From positions 1 to 64,000 of the forward strand of contig JAZRVO010000022.1 in NCBI GenBank assembly GCA_045599185.1: DNA of 64,000 nt. Reading direction: 5' to 3'. Source of the DNA: UBA1240 sp045599185. Its GTDB lineage: Bacteria; Spirochaetota; Spirochaetia; Treponematales; Treponemataceae. Numbering within the stretch: position 1 is the stretch's first letter; the number at the start of each line of letters is the position of its first letter. Position numbers and translations under genes: made by a program. The notes under the pieces are model-generated. The model was not told the DNA's origin, made no database searches, and was given only the letters and a program-made list of their open reading frames with translations. Of this stretch, positions 17,646-25,224 are shown piece after piece.

Positions 17646-17700
17646 TTGACTATTTATATTTTAATATTTATAATAATATTTTAGAAAAGATTAAAATATA
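17646..17700 (+). promoter_or_regulatory. promoter and AT-rich operator of the GH43 pair
   Basis: TTGACT (17646-17651), a 17-base spacer and TATAAT (17669-17674) form a near-consensus promoter. A perfect 10-bp inverted repeat, TATATTTTAA (17655-17664) and TTAAAATATA (17691-17700), overlaps it, and AATATTTTA (17675-17683) recurs in the array upstream of the binding-protein gene at 21.4-21.5 kb. Confidence 0.65.
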
Positions 17701-17714
17701 AATAAAGAGGTTTT

Positions 17715-19355
17715 ATGTTAAAACTGCGACTGGTATTTATAGTTTTCTTATGTGCGGGAGTTTTTATGGGCTGCAATAAATCTTCAGACGGTAAGGCATT
17801 GGTGCAGGAATCGGGAATTGCTGGTGACCTTAAACGGGTTTCCGTTCATGATCCGTGCATTGTAAAAATTTCTGCCGGTAAAAACGATGCAGAAGAATCT
17901 TCGTTGTACTACATTTTTGGAACGCATGGAGTTGCGGCACGTTCTGCGGATCTTGCCAGCTGGGAAAGTTTTACAAACGGATATGCCAGAAAAAATAATG
18001 TACTTTATGGAAACCTTGCGGAAAATCTTGCAGAACCTTTCGCATGGGCAGGACACAATGATGCGGACTGTACCGGCGGCTTTGCGGTTTGGGCACCTGA
18101 TGTTTTTTATAATCCTCATTATGTAAACGATGATGGTTCTGCCGGTGCTTACATGCTTTATTTCTGTACGTCTTCAACATATTGCCGTTCCTGTATAGGC
18201 TATGCAGTTTCTGATCATATTGACGGCGACTATAAATATAAAGGAACTTTGGTGTATTCCGGCTTTACGGAAGAAAGTTCAAAAGATAAAAAAAGCAAAA
18301 TTGATAAAAAATGGACAAATACGAATTTGCCGTTTTTAATGGAAAGCAACCAGATTGAATCTGGCTTAAATGCAGAATGGGTAGCCGGAAATACATACAA
18401 TACAGACTATGCGCCAAATGCAATAGACCCCGGGCTTTTTTTTGATGCAGAAGGACGGCTCTGGATGACTTACGGTTCCTGGTCTGGCGGAATATACATT
18501 CTGGAAATTGATGCAAAAACAGGCCGGGCAATTTATCCGGGGAAAAATGGTGTTACGGCAGACGGCCGCATAATTGACAAGTATTTTGGAACTCGTCTTG
18601 CGGGCGGTCATACGCTTTCTGGCGAAGGCCCGTTTATTGTGTATGATGGCAAAACCGGCTGGTACTATCTTTACACAACCTATAATTATCTTGATTCAAA
18701 ATCAGGTTATAACATGCGCCTTTTCCGTTCAAAATTCCCGGAAGGCCCTTATACAGATGCTGCCGGTAATAATGCGGTTTTTGACTCAAAACGCACGAAT
18801 TATTATGAAACCGGAATTAAGGTAATGGGAAATTATAAATTCTCCAGAAGCGAAGGTTACCGCTCGCCCGGACATTGTTCCAGTTTTATTGATGATGACG
18901 GCCAGATGTATCTTATTTATCACACCCGTTTTGAAAATGCCGGTGAATCTTTTGAAGTACGCGTTCATCAGCAGTTTGTAAATGAAGAAGGCTGGCCGGT
19001 AACTGCTGTTTTTGAAAACCGCGGAAACAAGCTTGCTTCTGACGGTTACGGTAAAAAAGAAATTACAGGCGAATACGAGTTTATAAATCATGGGCTTGTT
19101 TCTGACGGTTCATACGTAAAGAAGCCTAAAAACATCAGGCTGAAAGCGAATGGAACTGTAATAAATGAAGACAACGAAGAAATCGGCACGTGGGAAGAAA
19201 GGAAGGGAAGTTCTTCGGCAGTTTTTGTTTTGAACGGAATTACCTTTCACGGTTTTTTCTTCGCACAGGCTGATGAATCTTCTGAACATAAAATTGTGAT
19301 GACTTTTACCGCAATCGGAGAAAATAACGAAACTATTTGGGGTGTAAAATTATGA
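17715..19355 (+). CDS. GH43 lipoprotein, probable endo-alpha-1,5-L-arabinanase
   Basis: The 546-residue protein starts with a lipoprotein signal ending in GVFMGC (Cys20), so it is exported and membrane-anchored. The five-bladed GH43 domain shows the three acidic residues: base Asp46 in VHDPCIV, NAIDPGLFFD, and the acid in GEGPFIVYD; YGSWSGGIYILEID and YLIYHTRF also resemble Abn2-type endo-arabinanases. A C-terminal beta-domain of about 100 residues (GEYEFINHG ... TWEERKG) matches the accessory domain of that type. It would cut arabinan side chains of pectin outside the cell. GAGG precedes the ATG. It overlaps the next GH43 gene by 4 bases. Confidence 0.88.
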   Translation: MLKLRLVFIVFLCAGVFMGCNKSSDGKALVQESGIAGDLKRVSVHDPCIVKISAGKNDAEESSLYYIFGTHGVAARSADLASWESFTNGYARKNNVLYGNLAENLAEPFAWAGHNDADCTGGFAVWAPDVFYNPHYVNDDGSAGAYMLYFCTSSTYCRSCIGYAVSDHIDGDYKYKGTLVYSGFTEESSKDKKSKIDKKWTNTNLPFLMESNQIESGLNAEWVAGNTYNTDYAPNAIDPGLFFDAEGRLWMTYGSWSGGIYILEIDAKTGRAIYPGKNGVTADGRIIDKYFGTRLAGGHTLSGEGPFIVYDGKTGWYYLYTTYNYLDSKSGYNMRLFRSKFPEGPYTDAAGNNAVFDSKRTNYYETGIKVMGNYKFSRSEGYRSPGHCSSFIDDDGQMYLIYHTRFENAGESFEVRVHQQFVNEEGWPVTAVFENRGNKLASDGYGKKEITGEYEFINHGLVSDGSYVKKPKNIRLKANGTVINEDNEEIGTWEERKGSSSAVFVLNGITFHGFFFAQADESSEHKIVMTFTAIGENNETIWGVKL

Positions 19356-20332
19356 GTAATGTGATTAGGACAAAATTCAACTTGCCGTTTATTGAACAGC
19401 GTGCAGATCCTTATGTATGCTTGGAAAACGGTAAATATTATTTTACGGCATCAGTGCCTGCTTACGATAAAATTGTTCTGCGGTGCGCCGATACGCTTGA
19501 AAATCTTGGCAGTGCAGGGGAAGTGACCGTGTGGGAAAAACACGAAAGCGGAGAAATGAGCCTGCATATATGGGCACCGGAACTGCATCTGATTGACGGA
19601 AAATGGTTCATTTATTTTGCCGGCGGTCGTACTGATGATATCTGGGCTATCCGCCCGTATGTTCTTGAATGTCTGGGTTCTGACCCTTTAAATGATGCAT
19701 GGATTGAGCGCGGAAAAATTCAGCGCAGTGATGATGACATTTATTCTTTTGAAGCATTTTCTCTTGATGCAACGGTTTTTAAACATAAAGGAGAATGGTT
19801 CTTTATCTGGGCAGAAAAAGTGAGTGTCGGAATTCAGATTTCAAATTTATATATTGCAAAAATGGAAAGTCCTACAAAACTTTGCACGGCGCAGGTTCTT
19901 CTTACAACGCCTGATTATGACTGGGAACGCCGGGGTATCTGGGTAAATGAAGGCCCTGCCGTCCTTAAAAAAGATGGGAAAATTTTTGTAACGTATTCTG
20001 CTAGTTCAACCGGCGAATATTACTGCATGGGAATGCTGAGCATTGATGAAAATGCCGATTTGCTTGATCCGCGCGCCTGGAAAAAAGAGCGGCAGCCTGT
20101 TCTGGAAACTGATAAAGAAAAGGGTTTTTTCGGACCCGGCCACAATTCGTTTACAAAGCTTGCGGACGGTACGGATGTTTGCGTTTTTCATGCCCGGCAG
20201 TATGAAAAGATTGAGGGAAACTCCCTGTACGATCCGAACCGGCATGCATACATAATGAAGGTTGAATGGACTGGTTCTTCGGAAAGTGAAGGGCTGCGGC
20301 CAGTTTTCAAGTATGAAAATGTAATGTTTTGA
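19352..20332 (+). CDS. GH43 enzyme, probable exo-alpha-L-arabinofuranosidase
   Basis: The 326-residue protein is a single GH43 propeller without signal peptide. It shows ADPYVCLENGKYY (Asp19), HIWAPELHLIDGKWFIYFAGGR, SLDATVF and VNEGPAVL (probable acid Glu). The pattern is closer to exo-acting arabinofuranosidases than to its neighbour. It starts in an ATGA overlap with the stop of the lipoprotein gene, so translation is coupled. Together they would cut arabinan outside the cell and finish arabino-oligosaccharides inside after import by the ABC system at 21.6-25.1 kb. Exact substrate is inferred. Confidence 0.85.
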   Translation: MSNVIRTKFNLPFIEQRADPYVCLENGKYYFTASVPAYDKIVLRCADTLENLGSAGEVTVWEKHESGEMSLHIWAPELHLIDGKWFIYFAGGRTDDIWAIRPYVLECLGSDPLNDAWIERGKIQRSDDDIYSFEAFSLDATVFKHKGEWFFIWAEKVSVGIQISNLYIAKMESPTKLCTAQVLLTTPDYDWERRGIWVNEGPAVLKKDGKIFVTYSASSTGEYYCMGMLSIDENADLLDPRAWKKERQPVLETDKEKGFFGPGHNSFTKLADGTDVCVFHARQYEKIEGNSLYDPNRHAYIMKVEWTGSSESEGLRPVFKYENVMF

Positions 20333-20335
20333 TAA

Positions 20336-20394
20336 AAAAAATGCGGTGCTTAAATACCCGGTTTTTTAGCCGGCAAGGCGCCGCATTTTTTTTA
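20336..20394. terminator. bidirectional terminator between GH43 and ArsR-type genes
   Basis: AAAAATGCGG and CCGCATTTTT arms with long T and A runs and an inner CCGG/CCGG pairing. Confidence 0.75.
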
Positions 20395-20448
20395 TTTTTC
20401 TGCAAAGCTTAAAAACAGAAAGTACAAGCCGTTAATCATTATCGTGCT

Positions 20449-21366
20449 TTAATCTTTTGGCATGTAATGAATGCTTACGTTTATGTCCTGATTGTAATTT
20501 CCGAATGTGCTTCCAAAAATTGTAACGCCGCCGACATTTTTTGAACGTTCGTCAACAGCAATGCGGAATTTCAGCTTGCTTTTTGAATCTAAGTCAAACT
20601 GGTTTATGTTCACGTCTGAAATTTTAAGCCCGTCAATGTGTGTGCCTTCTTCATTTATTACAATCATCTTTAAAAGTCCGTACTGATTCCAGTTAGGAAA
20701 CCACCAGTCGGGTGTAAAAATGCCGGGCACGTCACCAAAATCACCTGGCGATGTCCACGAGCCTAAAAATACGTCATTCAGGTAAAAGTTTATGTCGCTT
20801 GGCCATACATTGTTTACGCCCGGTGCTTCGGAACTTAATTCGGCAGATATTAAAAGCTGGGTAATTTTCTGATTATTGGGAATAAAGTTTGGCAGGTTGT
20901 ATTCAATAAACCCTTTTGTAAACCACAGAATGTCTGCATCGTAGCGTTCTGTATGGGAAAAATACCGGGAATCATCGACTTCGCCAATCAGGGCTTTTGC
21001 CGTTGCTATGCCACAGGTAGGGTAAACTTCGTAATCAGAAAAATGACCTACTTTTATGCTTGTGTTGTAAACATTGTCAGGAATCTTGATTTCTGAAATG
21101 TCAACAAGCAGTTTGTCCATTGTAACGGAATAAAGCTTGTCGTTGCCGTGTCCGCCCTTGTCACTGACAGTTGTTATGATTCCGGCTGATTCCAGTTTTT
21201 TTATGTGGTTTGTGATTGCTCCGTTTGTTATGTTCAGCTTGGTGGCAAGTTCATTTAAATTTATGTCAGGGTGCTTGATGAGAATTTTTATAATCTGAAT
21301 TCTCACTTCTGAACTTAGTGCCTTGAATATATCCAGACCTTCATCCAATGATGTTATGTGCTGCAT
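20449..21366 (-). CDS. ArsR-type regulator with C-terminal sugar-sensor-like domain
   Basis: The 305-residue protein has an ArsR-type winged helix at about residues 5-75 (ALSSEVRIQIIKILIKHPDI, LATKLNITNGAITNHIKKLE). After it comes a beta-rich domain of about 200 residues with features of a jelly-roll ligand-binding fold (LNDVFLGSWTSPGDFGD, PGIFTPDWWF, NQYGLLKMIVINEEG). The Trp/Asn/Asp-rich stretch resembles carbohydrate-binding surfaces. No metal-binding Cys motif is present. It lies divergent from the ABC importer with an array of AATATTTTA sites between, and likely regulates the arabinan module in response to a sugar. The function is inferred. Confidence 0.75.
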   Translation of the reverse strand: MQHITSLDEGLDIFKALSSEVRIQIIKILIKHPDINLNELATKLNITNGAITNHIKKLESAGIITTVSDKGGHGNDKLYSVTMDKLLVDISEIKIPDNVYNTSIKVGHFSDYEVYPTCGIATAKALIGEVDDSRYFSHTERYDADILWFTKGFIEYNLPNFIPNNQKITQLLISAELSSEAPGVNNVWPSDINFYLNDVFLGSWTSPGDFGDVPGIFTPDWWFPNWNQYGLLKMIVINEEGTHIDGLKISDVNINQFDLDSKSKLKFRIAVDERSKNVGGVTIFGSTFGNYNQDINVSIHYMPKD

Positions 21367-21436
21367 TTTTTTTCCTCTTTGCTTATTTTACATAAAAATC
21401 AATAAAATAAAAAGTAAATTATTTTAGTTTTGTTTT

Positions 21437-21516
21437 AATATTTTCTTAATAGAACCTGAATTTTTAAGAATATTTTAGAAATCAGTAAATATTTTAAAAG
21501 AAAGTAAAATATTTTA
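21437..21516 (+). promoter_or_regulatory. phased AATATTTTA operator array
   Basis: Copies lie at 21437-21445 (last base C), 21469-21477, 21488-21496 and 21508-21516, the last inside the 12-bp palindrome TAAAATATTTTA (21505-21516). Starts are 32, 19 and 20 bases apart, close to whole helical turns, so a bound factor would lie on one face. The same motif is in the GH43 promoter. Confidence 0.65.
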
Positions 21517-21525
21517 AAGTTTTTG

Positions 21526-21554
21526 TTGACAGTGAAAAAATCACGGTTTAGAAT
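21526..21554 (+). promoter_or_regulatory. sigma70-like promoter of the sugar ABC importer
   Basis: Perfect TTGACA (21526-21531), 17-base spacer, TAGAAT (21549-21554). The leader of about 75 bases contains the small hairpin GGCTGT/ACAGCC (21584-21602). Confidence 0.8.
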
Positions 21555-21635
21555 AAAATCAGTTAGAGTAAAAAAACAGGTACGGCTGTAGAGAAAACAG
21601 CCTGCGTGGAAGTTTTCGTAGGAGGAAAAAAGAAA

Positions 21636-23021
21636 ATGAAAAAGATTATTGGTTTGAGCCTGATAGCTTGTCTTGCCCTGTCAATGGTTTTTATGGCTAC
21701 CGGATGCAGTTCAAAATCATCTGCAAAAAAAATTAAGGTTCTTCTGTACATGCAGGAACACGAAAAAAAGATTTATGAAAAAATTGTTGCAGATTTCGCA
21801 GAAGAACACAAAGACGAAATTGCTGGAATTGATTTTGAAATTACAACTCAGGAAGAATACAATACAAAAATGATTGCTGCCATGACAGCAAACGACATGC
21901 CTGATGTTTTCTATATCGGACCGGAATCGGTAAGAAGCTATGTAGACAACGGTCGTGCACTTCCGCTTGACAGCTATGTTGATGCAAGTGCAGTAAACAA
22001 CTTGTGGCCGGCTATTATCGGTGCTTACCGCTATGACGGAAACGAAGTTGGTAAAGGTTCTCTTTACTGTCTTCCCAAAGACCTTTCTTGTTTTGCATTT
22101 GCTTACAACAAAGACATTTTTGACGAAGCCGGTCTGCCTTACCCGGATCCGAACAAACCTTATACTTACGCAGAATTCTTAGATGTTTGTAAAAAACTTA
22201 CTAAAGATACTGACGGTGACGGCGAAGTAGACCAGTGGGGCGTTGCAAATGCTGATGCATTCGGTATGACACCTTACCTTTACGGAAACGGCGGTCACTT
22301 TTTGAATGATGACTACACAAAAGTTGTTGTAAACGAAGACAAGGCTTTCCGCGAAGCTTTCCAGTATTACTGCGATTTGACAAACAAATATCATGTAACA
22401 CCTTCTGTTGAACAGGATACAGCACTTGGCGGATACCAGAGATGGCTTGACGGACAGGTTGCTTTCTATGCCTGCGGTACATGGGACGTCGCAGCATTCA
22501 TGGATAAAAATACATTCCCTTACAACTGGGATTTGTGCGGATGGCCTGTAGGACCTTCTGGGGACGGTCGTTCTACAGCATGGCTTGGAACTGTTGGTTA
22601 TGCAGTTTCTTCAAAAGCAAAAAATCCTGAACTTTGTGCAAAACTTATTCAGAAACTTTCAACTGACTTAGACGGTCAGCGTGCTGTAAGTGGCGAAACA
22701 ACAGGCCATTCTTTACAGCTGCCAAACATTCGCGACTATGCAAAATCTAACTTCAAGAATCTTGTAAAAGAAGGAAAAATTCCATACGCAAGCAATGTTG
22801 ACGTAATTTTTGGTTATGTTGAAGGAAATGACAAATATAACGGAATCTTTACAGAAACAACTTATACATACAACGGTGAATGGTGGAACATCTTCCTTGA
22901 AGGCGTTGCAAACTGTAAGAATGGTTCTGTAAAAGTTGACGATTATCTTGCTTCTGTTCAGCCAAAAATGCAGAAAGCTTTGGATAATGCAATAGAACTT
23001 CAGAATTCTGCAAAAAAATAA
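21636..23021 (+). CDS. ABC sugar-binding lipoprotein (extracellular solute-binding, family 1)
   Basis: The 461-residue protein has a lipoprotein signal ending MATGC and a type I sugar-binding protein body: VLLYMQEHEKKIYEKIVADFAEEH, TANDMPDVFYIGPES, and the lid region with YNKDIFDEAGLPYPDP followed by TYAEFLDVCKKLTKDTDGDG. It delivers oligosaccharide to the two permeases downstream. The ATG at 21636 is chosen for its GGAGGAAAAAAG site; a GTG at 21606 is less likely. The neighbouring GH43 genes suggest arabino-oligosaccharides. The binding-protein/permease gap of about 280 bases holds hairpins that may favour high binding-protein levels. Confidence 0.9.
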   Translation: MKKIIGLSLIACLALSMVFMATGCSSKSSAKKIKVLLYMQEHEKKIYEKIVADFAEEHKDEIAGIDFEITTQEEYNTKMIAAMTANDMPDVFYIGPESVRSYVDNGRALPLDSYVDASAVNNLWPAIIGAYRYDGNEVGKGSLYCLPKDLSCFAFAYNKDIFDEAGLPYPDPNKPYTYAEFLDVCKKLTKDTDGDGEVDQWGVANADAFGMTPYLYGNGGHFLNDDYTKVVVNEDKAFREAFQYYCDLTNKYHVTPSVEQDTALGGYQRWLDGQVAFYACGTWDVAAFMDKNTFPYNWDLCGWPVGPSGDGRSTAWLGTVGYAVSSKAKNPELCAKLIQKLSTDLDGQRAVSGETTGHSLQLPNIRDYAKSNFKNLVKEGKIPYASNVDVIFGYVEGNDKYNGIFTETTYTYNGEWWNIFLEGVANCKNGSVKVDDYLASVQPKMQKALDNAIELQNSAKK

Positions 23022-23033
23022 ATTACGGTCAGG

Positions 23034-23154
23034 GCATCGGGTTTTAACTGGAATATCTTTCTGCATGAAAGCCCGGTGCTTTGCAAAAGTTTCATAAAGG
23101 TTGTGCTAATTTTTTTTGAAGAACTTGTAAAGTTCTGATTTTTACAGGTTCTTC
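23034..23154 (+). promoter_or_regulatory. intercistronic hairpins between binding-protein and permease genes
   Basis: Two stems: GCATCGGG/CCCGGTGC (23034-23041 with 23072-23079) and GAAGAACTTGTAAA/TTTACAGGTTCTTC (23118-23131 with 23141-23154). Neither has an immediate T tract, so 3'-end stabilisation of the binding-protein mRNA is the likely role. ATTACG/CGTAAT pairs once more near 23178-23195. Confidence 0.55.
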
Positions 23155-23298
23155 ACTATTCTTGTGAAGAGGCGAACGTTTTATTACGGACAGACGTAAT
23201 GAACGCGCTTTCTGGTTCAATAAAAACAAACGCATTTTTGAACGGGAATAATATTGATTTTGCTTAGTCCCGTTTAAAGATTAAGGAAAGATTTGTTT

Positions 23299-24210
23299 AT
23301 GAAAACAAAGAAAACTACATTATCACAGATTGCAAAACGAGAAGAAAGATGGGCATGGCTGTTCATTTCTGCACCATTTATCGGCTTCCTTCTTTTTATG
23401 GCCTATCCGCTCGCCTTTGCAATTGTGGCAAGTTTCAGCAAATGGACGGGAATAAATTCTCTTGTAAAATCAATGGCAGGATTTGCTAATTATATAGATA
23501 TATTTACGGATCCTAAATTCTGGAAATCACTGGGAACAACTGTTATTTACATGATAGGTATTCCGGTTGGTATGGCATTGGGTCTTTTGATTGCAATGGG
23601 GCTTAACAGTCCTAACATACCGTTAAAGCGACTTTTCCCTACAATGTATTATGTTCCTGTAGTGTCTTCACTTGTTGCCGTTTCAATTCTGTGGTCTTGG
23701 GTTTTCAATTACGATTACGGTCTTTTTAATACAATAATTAAGTTTTTAACAGGCAAACATGGGCCTAACTGGCTTGGCGACGAACACATGGTTAAAGTTG
23801 CCATGATTATCTTTATGGTTTGGAAAGGTTTGGGAACTTCCGTAATTCTTTACCTTGCCGGACTTAAAAACATTCCAAAAGATTATTACGAAGCTGTGCG
23901 AATTGACGGTGCAAATGCGTTTCAGGCTTTCAGGGCAATTACGCTGCCGCTTATTTCACCAGTTTCTTTCTATATAATGATTACAAGTTTGATTGGCGGT
24001 TTTCAGGTTTTTGTAGAAGTTCAGGTAATGACAGTAAACGGCGGTACAAATTACGGTGCTGCAACTATCGTTTACTATCTTTATGACAAAGCATTCAAAA
24101 ACCAGCAGCTTGGCTACGGCTGTGCAGTAGCTCTTATTCTGGGCGTAATAATTTTCATCATAACGGGTATAAATTTCCGCTGTCAGGATAAGTGGGTAGT
24201 AACGGAGTAA
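23299..24210 (+). CDS. sugar ABC transporter permease (MalF type)
   Basis: The 303-residue inner membrane protein has six predicted membrane segments and the permease EAA loop that contacts the ATPase (YYEAVRIDGANAFQAFRAITLPL, about residues 197-219). AAGGAAAG precedes the ATG. It is followed after 4 bases by the second permease. No ATPase gene is in the cluster, so a shared MsmK-like ATPase encoded elsewhere must serve it. Confidence 0.9.
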   Translation: MKTKKTTLSQIAKREERWAWLFISAPFIGFLLFMAYPLAFAIVASFSKWTGINSLVKSMAGFANYIDIFTDPKFWKSLGTTVIYMIGIPVGMALGLLIAMGLNSPNIPLKRLFPTMYYVPVVSSLVAVSILWSWVFNYDYGLFNTIIKFLTGKHGPNWLGDEHMVKVAMIIFMVWKGLGTSVILYLAGLKNIPKDYYEAVRIDGANAFQAFRAITLPLISPVSFYIMITSLIGGFQVFVEVQVMTVNGGTNYGAATIVYYLYDKAFKNQQLGYGCAVALILGVIIFIITGINFRCQDKWVVTE

Positions 24211-24214
24211 AGAT

Positions 24215-25105
24215 ATGACTAACAGTGAAGCAACCTTAAAAAATATAATGCCGAAAAAACAGCAGGTACATTCGCCTAATGAAATGAGCCTGTCAGAATA
24301 CTTTATATTCATACTTCTTATACTTGGTGCTGTCTGCATGATTTTTCCTCTCATTTACATGATAGCAACATCATTTATGACCAAAAACCAGATACTATCT
24401 GGTTCGCTTACGCTTATTCCTCATCCAGTTGTATGGGGGAAATATGCAGAAGTCCTGAAAAAAGGTGAATTTTTGCGCGGCGTATTGAATTCGGTAAAAG
24501 TAGAAATTCCGGTTCTTTTGATAGGCGGTTTTACTTCTTCTCTTGCAGCTTTTGCCTTTGCAAAATTACAGTTCCGCGGAAAGAACATGCTGTTTCTTTC
24601 ACTGCTTGCAACAATTATGATTCCTTTTGCAGTCGTAATGATTCCGCAGTATGTTCTGTTTACAAAACTTCGCTGGACGAACACACTGTTGCCGCTTATC
24701 ATTCCGGGCTGTTTTGGCAACGTCAGCATGATTTTCTTCCTGCGCCAGAATCTTTACAGCATTCCTACGGAACTGATGGAAGCTGCAAAACTTGACGGTC
24801 TTGGATATTTTGGAATTTACTACAAAATATTTTTGCCGCTGATGAAAGGTGCACTTGGAACACAGCTTATGCTTTGGTTTATGGGTATTTGGAATGATTA
24901 CCTTGCACCAACAATCTTCCTTAGAAGCGAAAAATTGTGGACTTTGCAGGTTGTAATCCGTTCGTTCAATTCGTACTATGCAATACAAAGCGATTATGCC
25001 CTGATTATGGCTGCTTCCGTTATAGCCATGCTTCCTACACTGGTACTCTTCCTGTTATTCCAGAGAATGATTATTCAGTCAATTGCTATCAGCGGAATTA
25101 AATAA
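24215..25105 (+). CDS. sugar ABC transporter permease (MalG type)
   Basis: The 296-residue partner permease has six membrane helices and the EAA loop LMEAAKLDGLGYFGIYYKIFLPLM (about residues 188-211). It ends with the usual FQRMIIQSIAISGIK-type tail, cf. 'F.QRYF..G...GAVKG' in MalG proteins. It begins 4 bases after the first permease gene and is the last gene of the importer operon; a strong terminator follows. Confidence 0.9.
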   Translation: MTNSEATLKNIMPKKQQVHSPNEMSLSEYFIFILLILGAVCMIFPLIYMIATSFMTKNQILSGSLTLIPHPVVWGKYAEVLKKGEFLRGVLNSVKVEIPVLLIGGFTSSLAAFAFAKLQFRGKNMLFLSLLATIMIPFAVVMIPQYVLFTKLRWTNTLLPLIIPGCFGNVSMIFFLRQNLYSIPTELMEAAKLDGLGYFGIYYKIFLPLMKGALGTQLMLWFMGIWNDYLAPTIFLRSEKLWTLQVVIRSFNSYYAIQSDYALIMAASVIAMLPTLVLFLLFQRMIIQSIAISGIK

Positions 25106-25123
25106 TCAGATTTCAGTAAAAAA

Positions 25124-25167
25124 CAAAAAAGCAGGCAATGCTGTAAAAAGTATTGCCTGCTTTTTTG
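25124..25167 (+). terminator. intrinsic terminator of the importer operon
   Basis: ACAAAAAAGCAGGCAAT pairs with ATTGCCTGCTTTTTTGT. Confidence 0.9.
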
Positions 25168-25224
25168 TTTCTGCCATTATAAAAAAAAGTGGCAAAAACA
25201 AAATTCCTGCGGTAAAATGGTTTC

